Source: Lachnospiraceae bacterium (GTDB lineage Bacteria > Bacillota > Clostridia > Lachnospirales > Lachnospiraceae). Taken from it: 47,510 nt of DNA. Below the pieces are notes generated by a model, which was not told where the DNA came from, did no database searches, and saw only the letters and a list, made by a program, of their open reading frames with translations. The translations under genes and the position numbers were made by a program. The stretch lies in assembly GCA_017478245.1 (NCBI GenBank), contig JAFVDW010000049.1:1-47510 (forward strand), read 5' to 3'. The stretch's first letter is position 1, and each line of letters starts with the position of its first letter. Positions 6,345 to 13,912 of the stretch are shown one piece after another.

Positions 6345-7016
6345 ATGACTTAAGTGGTAATGTGGAGCGCACTTTTTCCGGCTCGCTGCCAGGCTTTGTG
6401 GCTGCTTTCTTGGGCGGCAAGAAGATGTCTGAGAGAGGCGGCAGAATTGAAACGCATGATTGATGAGCATTGTGGGAAATCCGCATGGTGCTCGTTCTCA
6501 AGATAGAATCAGTGCTCAGTGTGTTCAATATACTATCAATAGAAAGAATTGGTAGATTGCTTTCCCGGATGAGTACTCGTACCACAGAGGGTGCCGCAGG
6601 AAAGAACATGGTACAGATGGGAGGGCAGATGGTACAACCCACCGTTCATGCCGCAGTTAAGGTGGGGCAGGTCGGTTGGCGTTATTGATGGGATATGGCA
6701 TTTATTCCTATCTGAAAAGTCGCAGAATGGTGAAGTTTGCAGTGCGCATGAGAAATAATGTATATGAGTGTGAGAATCTTCCTACGCCTTTTATCATGGG
6801 CTTGGTATGAGCGGTAGTCTATCTGAATCAGCATACTATACAGCAGGATGATGTATTCTATGAGATGCGCATGACCCCCGAAAGCGCTCTGCAATATTTG
6901 CTGAATCTATCAGAAGCCCCGCAGATTGTTCAAAGCGACTGGATTGCCCAAGATTATCTGGCGCAGACGAGCAGGAGTTCTGGCAGATGGTGGTGAATCT
7001 CACCAGTATTGGGTAG
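6345..7016 (+). pseudogene. Degraded M56/BlaR1-like membrane peptidase gene
   Basis: No intact gene fits this stretch. From 6688 one frame reads MGYGIYSYLKSRR, then FAVRMRNNVYECENLPTPFIMGLV. This closely resembles the segment just before the HExxH helix in M56/BlaR1 peptidases, and it then stops at TGA. The same frame continues with a C-terminal-looking segment, but the HExxH region is missing. The natural ending (DEQEFWQMVVNLTSIG, stop at 7014) is in another frame. Upstream, 6565-6687 encodes further fragments (N-M-V-Q-M-G-G-Q-M-V-Q-P). So the gene has a frameshift, a stop and an internal deletion. The identity of 6345-6560 is uncertain. Confidence 0.55.
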
Positions 7017-7042
7017 AGGCTGCCATAGGGGATATCATACAA

Positions 7043-7092
7043 AATACTCTTTTATTATTCGGGAAAATGTGGGATAATAAAAGAGTATTTTT
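7043..7092 (+). terminator. Long perfect inverted repeat, probable terminator
   Basis: AATACTCTTTTATTAT (7043-7058) pairs fully with 7074-7089, with a 15-base loop, and ends in a short T run. It lies 30 bases before the DUF362 gene and separates it from the pseudogene. A regulatory stem in the leader is the alternative. Confidence 0.55.
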
Positions 7093-7122
7093 GATTTGTG
7101 ATTGGATATGTAAAGGAGGGTT

Positions 7123-8121
7123 ATGATGGATACGATTAAAATGAAGCCGGGAACCGGCGGTGAACGTTACATTCCGATGGAGGAAAGAACCGGGGAGGAG
7201 TCTGTGGTGTATTTTACCCGTGATTTGTCCCCGGAGGGCTTGCGTAAAATCTATAACCGGATGGCGGCGGCTATGACCGGAAAGGTGGCAATCAAGCTGC
7301 ACACCGGAGAGCCGAATGGTCCCAATATCATCCCCAGACCCTGGGTGAAGGAGTTGATTGAGAAGGAACTGCCTGACGCGACAATCATTGAGACCAACAC
7401 CTATTATGAGGGTGATCGTTATACTACCACGCAGCATCGCAGGACCTTGGAGATCAATGGATGGAATTTTGCTCCTGTTGATATTACTGATGAAGAGGGA
7501 ACAGCGATGATTCCTGTGAAGGGCGGTAAATGGTTCACAGAGATGTCGGTGGGTAATCACATGCTACAATATGATTCGCTGCTTACGTTGACTCATTTTA
7601 AGGGACATACCATGGGGGGCTTCGGCGGTTCCAACAAGAATCTGGGAATCGGCTGTGCGGATGGACGCATCGGTAAGAAGATGATTCATGCCAGTACCAC
7701 GAATCCATGGGGAATTGTTGAGGAAGAGTTGATGGAGAAGATTACTGAATCCACCAAAGCTACCGTGGATTATTTTGGTGAGCACAATGCGTTCATCAAT
7801 GTGTTGCGCAATATGTCTGTATCCTGCGATTGCGAGGGTGTGGCAGCAGAGCCGGTGGTGACGCCCAATATCGGTATTGTCGCTTCGTCAGATATTCTGG
7901 CGGTGGATCAGGCATCCGTTGATTTGGTGTATGCGTTGGAGCCCGATGACCGCAGAGCATTGGCAGAGAGAATCGAGACCAGACACGGTCATAGACAGCT
8001 AAGCTATATGAAAGAGATCGGTATGGGCAATGATCGTTATCGTCTAATTGATCTGGACAATCATGAGGAAGTGATTCTTCCCGTAGATGCTGTGAAAAAC
8101 GTAGTGCCTTTTGAGGCATAA
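7123..8121 (+). CDS. DUF362 domain protein
   Basis: A 332-residue soluble protein matching the DUF362 family. Its core contains K-V-A-I-K-L-H-T-G-E near 54-63 and LTHFKGHTMGGFGGSNKNLG at about 155-174, followed by G-C-A-D-G-R. GGAGG precedes a double ATG (7123 or 7126). Many DUF362 proteins carry C-terminal ferredoxin cysteines, but this one has only scattered Cys residues (C-D-C-E near 235), so no [4Fe-4S] ferredoxin domain is apparent. Function unknown; the family is found widely in anaerobes. It begins the region leading to the lar genes, but with its own upstream hairpin. Confidence 0.8.
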   Translation: MMDTIKMKPGTGGERYIPMEERTGEESVVYFTRDLSPEGLRKIYNRMAAAMTGKVAIKLHTGEPNGPNIIPRPWVKELIEKELPDATIIETNTYYEGDRYTTTQHRRTLEINGWNFAPVDITDEEGTAMIPVKGGKWFTEMSVGNHMLQYDSLLTLTHFKGHTMGGFGGSNKNLGIGCADGRIGKKMIHASTTNPWGIVEEELMEKITESTKATVDYFGEHNAFINVLRNMSVSCDCEGVAAEPVVTPNIGIVASSDILAVDQASVDLVYALEPDDRRALAERIETRHGHRQLSYMKEIGMGNDRYRLIDLDNHEEVILPVDAVKNVVPFEA

Positions 8122-8138
8122 GATGAAGGCGGGCATTC

Positions 8139-8167
8139 TTGACAATATCATGATGCTTCGGTAAAAT
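8139..8167 (+). promoter_or_regulatory. Promoter of the 94-residue unknown protein gene
   Basis: TTGACA (8139-8144), a 17-base spacer and TAAAAT (8162-8167), about 70 bases before the start codon at 8237. Confidence 0.6.
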
Positions 8168-8236
8168 GAAGCTGTGGGTTGCGAAGAACCGATTTCAGAC
8201 AGGTCGGAGAAGGCGCAAAGATTGGAGGGTCTTGAT

Positions 8237-8521
8237 ATGAGAATTGTGCAGGAGAGCAAAAGAGTATTGGTGAATTTATATAGCACACTTTCTAAGAGTG
8301 ATGAAGCTGCTTATGAGCCGGGTGTAGAGATTCACTTGAGTGAGTATGCAAAGTCAATCAACATGACAAGGGAAAACCTGAATCTGTATCTGTGGTTTTT
8401 GAGAGACGGTGGTTATATCACTTGTGACAATGTGGAATACAACGAGGCGGAGGATGCTACGAAGAAAGTGTATCTGACCCCTATGGCGATTCGAATGCTG
8501 GAGAGCAATGACAGTATTTGA
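8237..8521 (+). CDS. Small unknown protein, possibly winged-helix-like
   Basis: A 94-residue protein, MRIVQESKRVLVNLYSTL.... The start at 8237 is taken because GGAGGG lies 7 bases upstream; a longer frame upstream lacks such a site. The middle (E-Y-A-K-S-I-N-M-T-R-E-N-L-N-L-Y-L-W-F-L-R-D-G-G-Y-I) has the helix-turn-helix plus wing pattern of small transcription factors, ending in a beta-hairpin and a helix. This is a pattern impression, not a family match. It is monocistronic, with its own promoter, and is followed by another promoter at 8532. Confidence 0.6.
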   Translation: MRIVQESKRVLVNLYSTLSKSDEAAYEPGVEIHLSEYAKSINMTRENLNLYLWFLRDGGYITCDNVEYNEAEDATKKVYLTPMAIRMLESNDSI

Positions 8522-8531
8522 TGTCAGATTC

Positions 8532-8560
8532 TTGACAGAAGCTGTGTGTTTCAATATAAT
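8532..8560 (+). promoter_or_regulatory. Promoter upstream of the small membrane-protein pair
   Basis: A consensus TTGACA (8532-8537), a 17-base spacer and TATAAT (8555-8560). The start codon is 178 bases further on, leaving a long leader. Confidence 0.75.
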
Positions 8561-8565
8561 GAGAA

Positions 8566-8743
8566 TAAGCGGTATGAAGCCGAACAGGGATACAGAAGTA
8601 TTCCGCAAGACAAAATACTTACACACCATTTGAAATTTTTTTAGAATTAAGTATGCTATGAAGGCGTACAATCTCTTTGAAAGGGGATTGTATGCCTTTT
8701 TATGATTTATGCGAAAGGGATAAAGAAAAAGGAGGATAATATT
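8566..8743 (+). ncRNA. Structured leader with an internal terminator-like hairpin
   Basis: The leader contains an AAGTATT/AATACTT stem near 8597-8621. It also has a 13-bp stem (8661-8673 with 8686-8698) followed by TTTT, then the ribosome binding site GGAGG of the next gene. A terminator between promoter and gene suggests attenuation, or a short RNA of about 135 nt. No known riboswitch core was recognised. Confidence 0.4.
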
Positions 8744-9151
8744 ATGGCATGTTTTGTAGTTCCCGCAGCAGAGGCGATTATCGCCACAACAGTATCTCAG
8801 ATCTTGAAATCTAAGGAGACTCCGGAGCACCTTGAACTGATGAATGAGCAGGGTGGAGTGGACACAGTAGAGAAGATTGGTGCATCCAAGAAGGTAGGCT
8901 GGCTTTCCAAGCTGCTTTGGGGTGGTTCCGCTTTGCTGGCATTTGAGCATGTGTGGCACGGTGAGATTACACCGTTTTTCCCGTTCCTCACGGCAGCTTC
9001 CAATCCGACAGATCTGGCGGAAATGCTTTCAGAGATGTCTACGGTGGGTGTGTCTATAGCAGTGCTGATTACGGCGGTCTGGGGCGGTATGGTACTGGTT
9101 ACTCGTGCTATGGAGAAGGATATGACAATGACCTTGAAAAAGGCAAAATAA
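8744..9151 (+). CDS. Small conserved-looking membrane protein, function unknown
   Basis: A 135-residue protein, MACFVVPAAEAIIATTV.... It has a hydrophobic N-terminal segment, a soluble stretch with E-H-L-E-L-M-N and a K-K-V-G-W-L-S-K-L-L-W-G-G segment, then hydrophobic helices at about 60-80 and 100-122. AAAGGAGG is 9 bases upstream of ATG 8744, which decides the start. It pairs with the next gene (three-helix protein), 54 bases downstream, so the two are probably made together as a membrane complex. No enzyme motif is visible. The lar genes follow beyond a terminator, so any link to the nickel cofactor is only positional. Confidence 0.7.
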   Translation: MACFVVPAAEAIIATTVSQILKSKETPEHLELMNEQGGVDTVEKIGASKKVGWLSKLLWGGSALLAFEHVWHGEITPFFPFLTAASNPTDLAEMLSEMSTVGVSIAVLITAVWGGMVLVTRAMEKDMTMTLKKAK

Positions 9152-9205
9152 AGACTGCACAGTAGCAGGATGGAATGTCCGCTTAAGCGGGCGGGAGGTA
9201 TAAAG

Positions 9206-9523
9206 ATGACTTTACTGATTACAGTATTTGCTGCAATCATCAGCACAGTTGTATGGTATCAGAATGCACCGGGGAGCAATATGAAGATTGGTGTGCTCTG
9301 TTGGCTATATTGGGGCGCGTCCTTGATGTGGTTGGTGGATGCGATCTACGAGTACATGGAGCTGCGTGCAGAGTATTTTACTCCGGCACTGGAGGATATG
9401 CTGAATGATACGTTCCTCGGTCTGTCAGTAGTGGCGCTGGGATTGGTAATCTGGTTGGTGATTGTGCTGGTGAAGGATCCCAAAGGTGTTGTGAAATCCA
9501 CTCTTTTAAAGAAGGTCGACTAA
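9206..9523 (+). CDS. Small three-helix membrane protein, function unknown
   Basis: A 105-residue protein, MTLLITVFAAIISTVVW..., with hydrophobic segments at about 3-16, 28-44 and 72-92 and a short acidic stretch (E-Y-M-E-L-R-A-E-Y) between. The start at 9206 is chosen for GGGAGG 10 bases upstream; a longer reading from 9170 has no such site. It is the second gene of a pair with the preceding membrane protein, and a terminator follows at 9568. No domain is recognised. Confidence 0.7.
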   Translation: MTLLITVFAAIISTVVWYQNAPGSNMKIGVLCWLYWGASLMWLVDAIYEYMELRAEYFTPALEDMLNDTFLGLSVVALGLVIWLVIVLVKDPKGVVKSTLLKKVD

Positions 9524-9567
9524 AAATTGACTTTCCAAATCAAAAGGGCATTGAAGTAAATATTAGG

Positions 9568-9598
9568 CGGTCAGGCGGTGCATGTCTGACCGTTTTGT
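9568..9598 (+). terminator. Terminator after the membrane-protein pair
   Basis: CGGTCAG (9568-9574) pairs with CTGACCG (9586-9592) and is followed by TTTTGTT. Confidence 0.75.
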
Positions 9599-9665
9599 TA
9601 TAATCGGTAAATCGCTGCATATAAGGGAATACAACCGGTTAAGAAAATAAATACACAGTCTGCAC

Positions 9666-9694
9666 TTGTGATGAAGGAAGAGACGTATTACAAT
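9666..9694 (+). promoter_or_regulatory. Possible promoter of the larB-larC-tatD operon
   Basis: TTGTGA (9666-9671), a 17-base spacer and TACAAT (9689-9694), 30 bases before larB. It is weaker than consensus. Confidence 0.45.
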
Positions 9695-9723
9695 GGAAAC
9701 AGGTTGATTTTGGAGGGTAGATC

Positions 9724-10467
9724 ATGAATACAGATATCAGAAATATACTGGCAGCGGTGCAGAACGGTCAAATGTCGGTGGAGGATGCTTTGTTGGAGCT
9801 CAAGACAGAGCCATTCAAGGACATCGGCTATGCCAAGGTAGATTTGCACAGAAAGCTCCGGCAGTGTACGGCAGAAGTTATCTACGGTGCCGGCAAGACG
9901 GCGGAACAGATGATTGGCATTGTTCAAACGATGCTTGAGAATGGGCAGGACACCATTTTGATTACCCGATTGAAGCCGGAAGCAGCTAAGGAGATTCAGG
10001 AGAAGCACCGGATGACCTACTATCCGGAAGCACGAGTAGGTATTGTCGGGAAGCTGCCGGAGGCAAATGGTATCGGGAGAATCGTCGTGGCGACAGGCGG
10101 AACAAGCGATGTACCTGTGGCTGAGGAAGCTGCGTTGACAGCGGAGGTGCTGGGCAATGAGGTGGTACGGTTGTACGATGTAGGTGTGGCGGGGCTTCAC
10201 CGGCTTTTGGCACATAAAGAGGAGATTATGAGTGCCAGTGTCATTATTGCCATAGCCGGAATGGAGGGGGCTTTGGCAAGCGTAATCGGTGGATTGGCTG
10301 ACTGCCCTGTGATTGCAGTGCCTACCAGCGTGGGTTATGGTGCGTCCTTTGGAGGCTTGTCGGCGTTGTTATCCATGCTGAATTCCTGTGCCAGCGGTGT
10401 GTCAGTTGTAAACATTGATAATGGTTTTGGTGCAGGGTATCTTGCCAGTATGATTAATCACCGTTAG
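9724..10467 (+). CDS. larB: LarB, nickel-pincer cofactor biosynthesis carboxylase/hydrolase
   Basis: A 247-residue protein. The N-terminal part (about 1-110) carries R-K-L-R-Q-C-T-A-E-V-I-Y-G-A-G-K-T, the LarB signature around residues 40-58. The C-terminal half is an AIR-carboxylase (PurE-like) domain with V-A-T-G-G-T-S-D near 118-125, then A-G-M-E-G-A-L-A-S-V and P-T-S-V-G-Y-G-A-S-F-G-G. Family role: LarB carboxylates the pyridinium ring of nicotinic acid adenine dinucleotide and releases AMP, the first step to the nickel-pincer nucleotide. GGAGGG is 8 bases upstream. larC follows 87 bases on. LarE is not in the window. Confidence 0.92.
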   Translation: MNTDIRNILAAVQNGQMSVEDALLELKTEPFKDIGYAKVDLHRKLRQCTAEVIYGAGKTAEQMIGIVQTMLENGQDTILITRLKPEAAKEIQEKHRMTYYPEARVGIVGKLPEANGIGRIVVATGGTSDVPVAEEAALTAEVLGNEVVRLYDVGVAGLHRLLAHKEEIMSASVIIAIAGMEGALASVIGGLADCPVIAVPTSVGYGASFGGLSALLSMLNSCASGVSVVNIDNGFGAGYLASMINHR

Positions 10468-10554
10468 CATTTTAACCGCAAGGCAAAGATGGATGATTGC
10501 AGATAGGGTAGAAGCGTAGTTTTAGGAAAGATATAAAGGGAAAGGGTTAGAGAT

Positions 10555-11760
10555 ATGAAAACATTATATATTGACTGTGGAATGGGTGCTGCAGGGGATA
10601 TGCTGACAGCAGCTTTGTTGGAATTGCTGCCGGATCAGGATGAGTTTCTGGAGGAGATGAATGCGTTAGGCATTCCCGGTGTACAAGTAAAAAAAGAGCG
10701 CACAGCAAAGTGTGGGATTCAGGGAACCCATATCTCAGTAACAGTGGATGGCGAGGAGGAAGAGGTACTCGATTATCATGGGGAGCATGAGCACCATCAT
10801 GAGGAGCACCATCACCATCATCACCACAGCAGTCTGGGGGATATTCAGGCTGTGGTGGACAAGCTGCCCTTGCCCGGGGAAGTACAGAAAGATGTCATTG
10901 CAGTGTATACGCTGATTGCAGAGGCGGAAAGTCATGTCCACGGTATGCCGATTACAGAGATTCATTTTCATGAGGTAGGCACGAAGGATGCCATTGCAGA
11001 CGTCGTGGCAGTGTGCCTACTGATGCGTAAGCTGCATCCTGAGAAGGTAGTGGTATCTCCCATTCATGTGGGCAGCGGACATGTACACTGTGCCCATGGT
11101 ATTCTGCCGGTACCGGCACCTGCCACAGCCCATATTTTACGAGGTGTACCCATCTATGGAGGTCACATCAAGGGAGAGCTATGTACCCCAACCGGTGCGG
11201 CATTGTTGAAATATTTTGCCACTCAGTTTGGAGATATGCCTGTTATGAACACTGAGGCGATTGGCTACGGAATGGGTAAGAAGGACTTTGAAATTGCAAA
11301 TTGTGTGCGCGTTCTGTACGGAGAGACGGCAGACGAGAACGATACAGTATATGAGCTTAGCTGTAATGTGGATGATATGACTGCGGAGGCAATAGGATTT
11401 GCTATGGAACGGTTATTTGAGGAAGGTGCGTTGGAGGTATATACCATTCCCATAGGTATGAAAAAGTCCCGTCCCGGCACGCTGATCCGCGTGATGTGTA
11501 AGGAGGAGGACAGGGAGCGCATGGTGCGTGCATTGTATCAGCATACCACCACCATTGGTGTGCGGGAAATTCAAACTAAGCGATATGTACTGGAACGCAG
11601 CATTACAACGCTGGACACCCCCTATGGAAAGGTGCGTTATAAGAAATCCTCCGGTTATGGGGTGGAGCGTATCAAGTATGAATATGACGATTTGTCGCGC
11701 ATTGCAAGAGAGCGAAATATCAGTATAGAAGAAGCAAAGGCACTGGTAGGAAAAAGATGA
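10555..11760 (+). CDS. larC: LarC, nickel insertase of the nickel-pincer cofactor
   Basis: A 401-residue LarC encoded as one uninterrupted frame, unlike the programmed frameshift known in Lactobacillus plantarum larC. The N-terminus (D-C-G-M-G-A-A-G-D-M-L) is typical. A His-rich run at 75-91 is a likely nickel store. It also has H-F-H-E-V-G at about 137-142 and H-V-G-S-G-H-V-H-C-A-H-G. Family role: CTP-dependent insertion of Ni into the LarE product. The stop overlaps the tatD start (ATGATGA), so translation is coupled. With larB it implies that a LarA-type racemase/epimerase is made somewhere in the genome; none is seen here. Confidence 0.93.
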   Translation: MKTLYIDCGMGAAGDMLTAALLELLPDQDEFLEEMNALGIPGVQVKKERTAKCGIQGTHISVTVDGEEEEVLDYHGEHEHHHEEHHHHHHHSSLGDIQAVVDKLPLPGEVQKDVIAVYTLIAEAESHVHGMPITEIHFHEVGTKDAIADVVAVCLLMRKLHPEKVVVSPIHVGSGHVHCAHGILPVPAPATAHILRGVPIYGGHIKGELCTPTGAALLKYFATQFGDMPVMNTEAIGYGMGKKDFEIANCVRVLYGETADENDTVYELSCNVDDMTAEAIGFAMERLFEEGALEVYTIPIGMKKSRPGTLIRVMCKEEDRERMVRALYQHTTTIGVREIQTKRYVLERSITTLDTPYGKVRYKKSSGYGVERIKYEYDDLSRIARERNISIEEAKALVGKR

Positions 11761-12542
11761 TGACACCAATTTTTGATACACATGTACATTACGATGACGA
11801 AGCATTTGATGAGGACAGAGAGGAGCTGTTGCGCACATTGCCCAAGCAGGGAATTGCGAAGGTAGTGGATATAGGCGCTTCATTGGACTCTTGTAAAAAA
11901 GTGATTAATCTTATGGAACAGTACGACTATATTTATGGAGCTATCGGCGTCCATCCCAATGAAACTGCGGAATTGAACGAGGAAAATTTTGCATGGCTTG
12001 CCGGGCAGTGTCAGAGGGAGAAGTGTCTTGCGGTGGGTGAGATCGGACTGGATTACTATTGGGATGAGCCCGATAGAGAGATTCAAAAGAAATGGTTTGT
12101 GAGACAGCTACAACTGGCAAGAGAGCTTGCCCTGCCGGTGGTGATTCATTCCAGAGAGGCGGCAAAGGATACGATTGATATCATGATTGCAGAAAAGGCT
12201 GCGGAGATTGGTGGTGTCATGCACTGTTATTCTTATACCAAGGAGACGGCGAAGATTCTTTTGGATATGGATTTTTACTTCGGAATCGGCGGTGTGTTGA
12301 CCTTTAAAAATGCAAAAAAATTAAAAGAAGCAGTGGAATATATACCTTTGGAGCGCATTGTTCTGGAGACAGACTGCCCCTATCTGGCACCGGTGCCAAA
12401 TCGCGGGAAGAGAAATAGCTCTCTGAATCTGCCCTATGTGGTCGCGGCATTGGCGGAGATAAAAGGCATATCAGAGGAAACGGTGCGCAGAGCCGCTTGG
12501 GAGAATGCTCATGCGCTGTACCGTATCAAAGAATATGAATAA
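11757..12542 (+). CDS. TatD-family metal-dependent hydrolase (DNase)
   Basis: A 261-residue TIM-barrel metallohydrolase with the TatD landmarks in order: F-D-T-H-V-H (H9, H11), a G-V-H-P-N-E segment near 64-69, V-G-E-I-G-L-D-Y-Y near 92-100, V-V-I-H-S-R-E-A near 128-135, M-H-C-Y-S near 155-159 and L-E-T-D-C-P-Y-L near 203-210. Family role: 3'-5' DNase/RNase or generic phosphodiesterase of nucleic acid quality control. The ATG overlaps the larC stop. Two ATGs (11757 and 11760) are possible. Operon linkage to larBC probably reflects co-translation, not a shared pathway. Confidence 0.9.
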   Translation: MMTPIFDTHVHYDDEAFDEDREELLRTLPKQGIAKVVDIGASLDSCKKVINLMEQYDYIYGAIGVHPNETAELNEENFAWLAGQCQREKCLAVGEIGLDYYWDEPDREIQKKWFVRQLQLARELALPVVIHSREAAKDTIDIMIAEKAAEIGGVMHCYSYTKETAKILLDMDFYFGIGGVLTFKNAKKLKEAVEYIPLERIVLETDCPYLAPVPNRGKRNSSLNLPYVVAALAEIKGISEETVRRAAWENAHALYRIKEYE

Positions 12543-12576
12543 TGCAATGGCTTCTTGGCTATATATCATATGCTTA

Positions 12577-13872
12577 TCATAATTGCTCTGCCATCTGTGA
12601 AAGCATGGAGTAATCTGCTGTGTCCTGACTGCATTCCCAGATGATGATACCTGCCAGGGAGCTGTTCAAAATAAAATCCAGCTTCGCCTGTAGGGACACA
12701 TGGCTCTCGTAGGTGATAAACCATCGTTCATAAGGGGAATCACCGGCATCATTGTATAGATAGGAGGCGCCATCCTCCGTATCATATGCGAAGTGCCATC
12801 CTGTGCCACACCGAGAATAAGCTTTGCCGGGCACGAAACGTTTGCCCTCTTTTGCAGTCACGAATCCGCTGACGGCGTCTGCCTCAAATTGCAGGCATTC
12901 TGTAATTGCAATTTCCTGATCGGTGGCGCGATATGTAAAAGCGGGCGCTTTGACAACCTGGCGAGGGTCTGTCTCCTTCATAAGGAAAGCAATTCCGTAA
13001 AAGGGTGAGCCAATGCACAATTTTTCTTCTGCAATTCCCTGGGCTTTCAGGTAATCTACAGCTTTTCTGGCGCCAATCAGAGAGCTTGCATGCCCGGTGT
13101 ACCCATCCCATACACCTGCCAGATCATAGGTCATCAAATTGATCATGTCAAGATAAGGCGCGGCGCTTGCCCAATCCTGACAAGGTAGCGTTGTAGTGGT
13201 AGAGGCACCGGCACAGGCGGTGAGCTTCTTTTGACCTTGTCCAAAGTGCCTGTTCAGTGCTTCCCGCAGTTCTTGAAGAAGACTGGCAAAATTGGCATTG
13301 TCCTCCGCAGGTGTTCCCCAGATGGGGCAGCCCTCGTCACCGTCATCGGCAGCAGGGTCTGCGGCTCGTTCTCCGGCAGTGGTACAGCCGGGATACTCCC
13401 AGTCGATGTCGATGCCCCCAAGCCAAGGGTATTTCTGAAGCAGCAAGATACAGCTTTGGATAAAACGATTGCGCCCCTCTTTGGTGTATGCCATCTCGGA
13501 GAAGTAGCCGCATCTCGCCCAACCACCGATGGAGAGCATAATCGTCACATGGGGATAACGCTTGGCGTATGCTTCATACTGTGCGAAATGATTCCGTGGT
13601 AGTGTGGCATCCAAAGCACTGGGCTCCTGATTTTCATAGTCGTATTCCGGTCGCATGGAGACAACGTGGAACGCCTTGCGGGGAGGAAGCCCTTTCGCTC
13701 TTCTCTCGAAAGATGTCTCTGTGGAGCCGTCAGCCGGCGCCACAGCCCAGAAAGCATGATTGATATAGGTGACCTTATCCCAGGGGATGCTGCCCACCTC
13801 CCCGCCTCTTGCGGCGGGCTTTTTCTCCAGATTCCAGTTGGCAAAATATACAATAATTTCTCTTTTTTTCAT
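12577..13872 (-). CDS. GH18-family glycoside hydrolase-like protein without signal peptide
   Basis: A 431-residue chitinase-like TIM barrel that starts directly in the domain (MKKREIIVYFANWN), with no signal peptide or lipobox, so it is expected in the cytoplasm. The GH18 motif reads G-G-I-D-I-D-W-E at about 150-157. The catalytic Glu and the two following Asp are kept, but the first Asp of DxxDxDxE is Gly. Other GH18 landmarks are present: M-L-S-I-G-G-W, D-M-I-N-L-M-T-Y-D-L, and I-I-W-E near the C-terminus. It is about 40 bases downstream of a lipoprotein paralogue and probably in the same transcript. Substrate is unknown: chitin-type or peptidoglycan-type glycans are both possible. Confidence 0.85.
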   Translation of the reverse strand: MKKREIIVYFANWNLEKKPAARGGEVGSIPWDKVTYINHAFWAVAPADGSTETSFERRAKGLPPRKAFHVVSMRPEYDYENQEPSALDATLPRNHFAQYEAYAKRYPHVTIMLSIGGWARCGYFSEMAYTKEGRNRFIQSCILLLQKYPWLGGIDIDWEYPGCTTAGERAADPAADDGDEGCPIWGTPAEDNANFASLLQELREALNRHFGQGQKKLTACAGASTTTTLPCQDWASAAPYLDMINLMTYDLAGVWDGYTGHASSLIGARKAVDYLKAQGIAEEKLCIGSPFYGIAFLMKETDPRQVVKAPAFTYRATDQEIAITECLQFEADAVSGFVTAKEGKRFVPGKAYSRCGTGWHFAYDTEDGASYLYNDAGDSPYERWFITYESHVSLQAKLDFILNSSLAGIIIWECSQDTADYSMLSQMAEQL

Positions 13873-13912
13873 GATGCTTACTGTTCCTTTTATGATTTAT
13901 ATTAGGTGTCTA

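Noticed and set aside
5682..6353. Overlapping plus-strand frames inside and after the MATE gene
   Set aside because: They are alternative frames of the MATE coding sequence, without ribosome binding sites or recognisable protein features.
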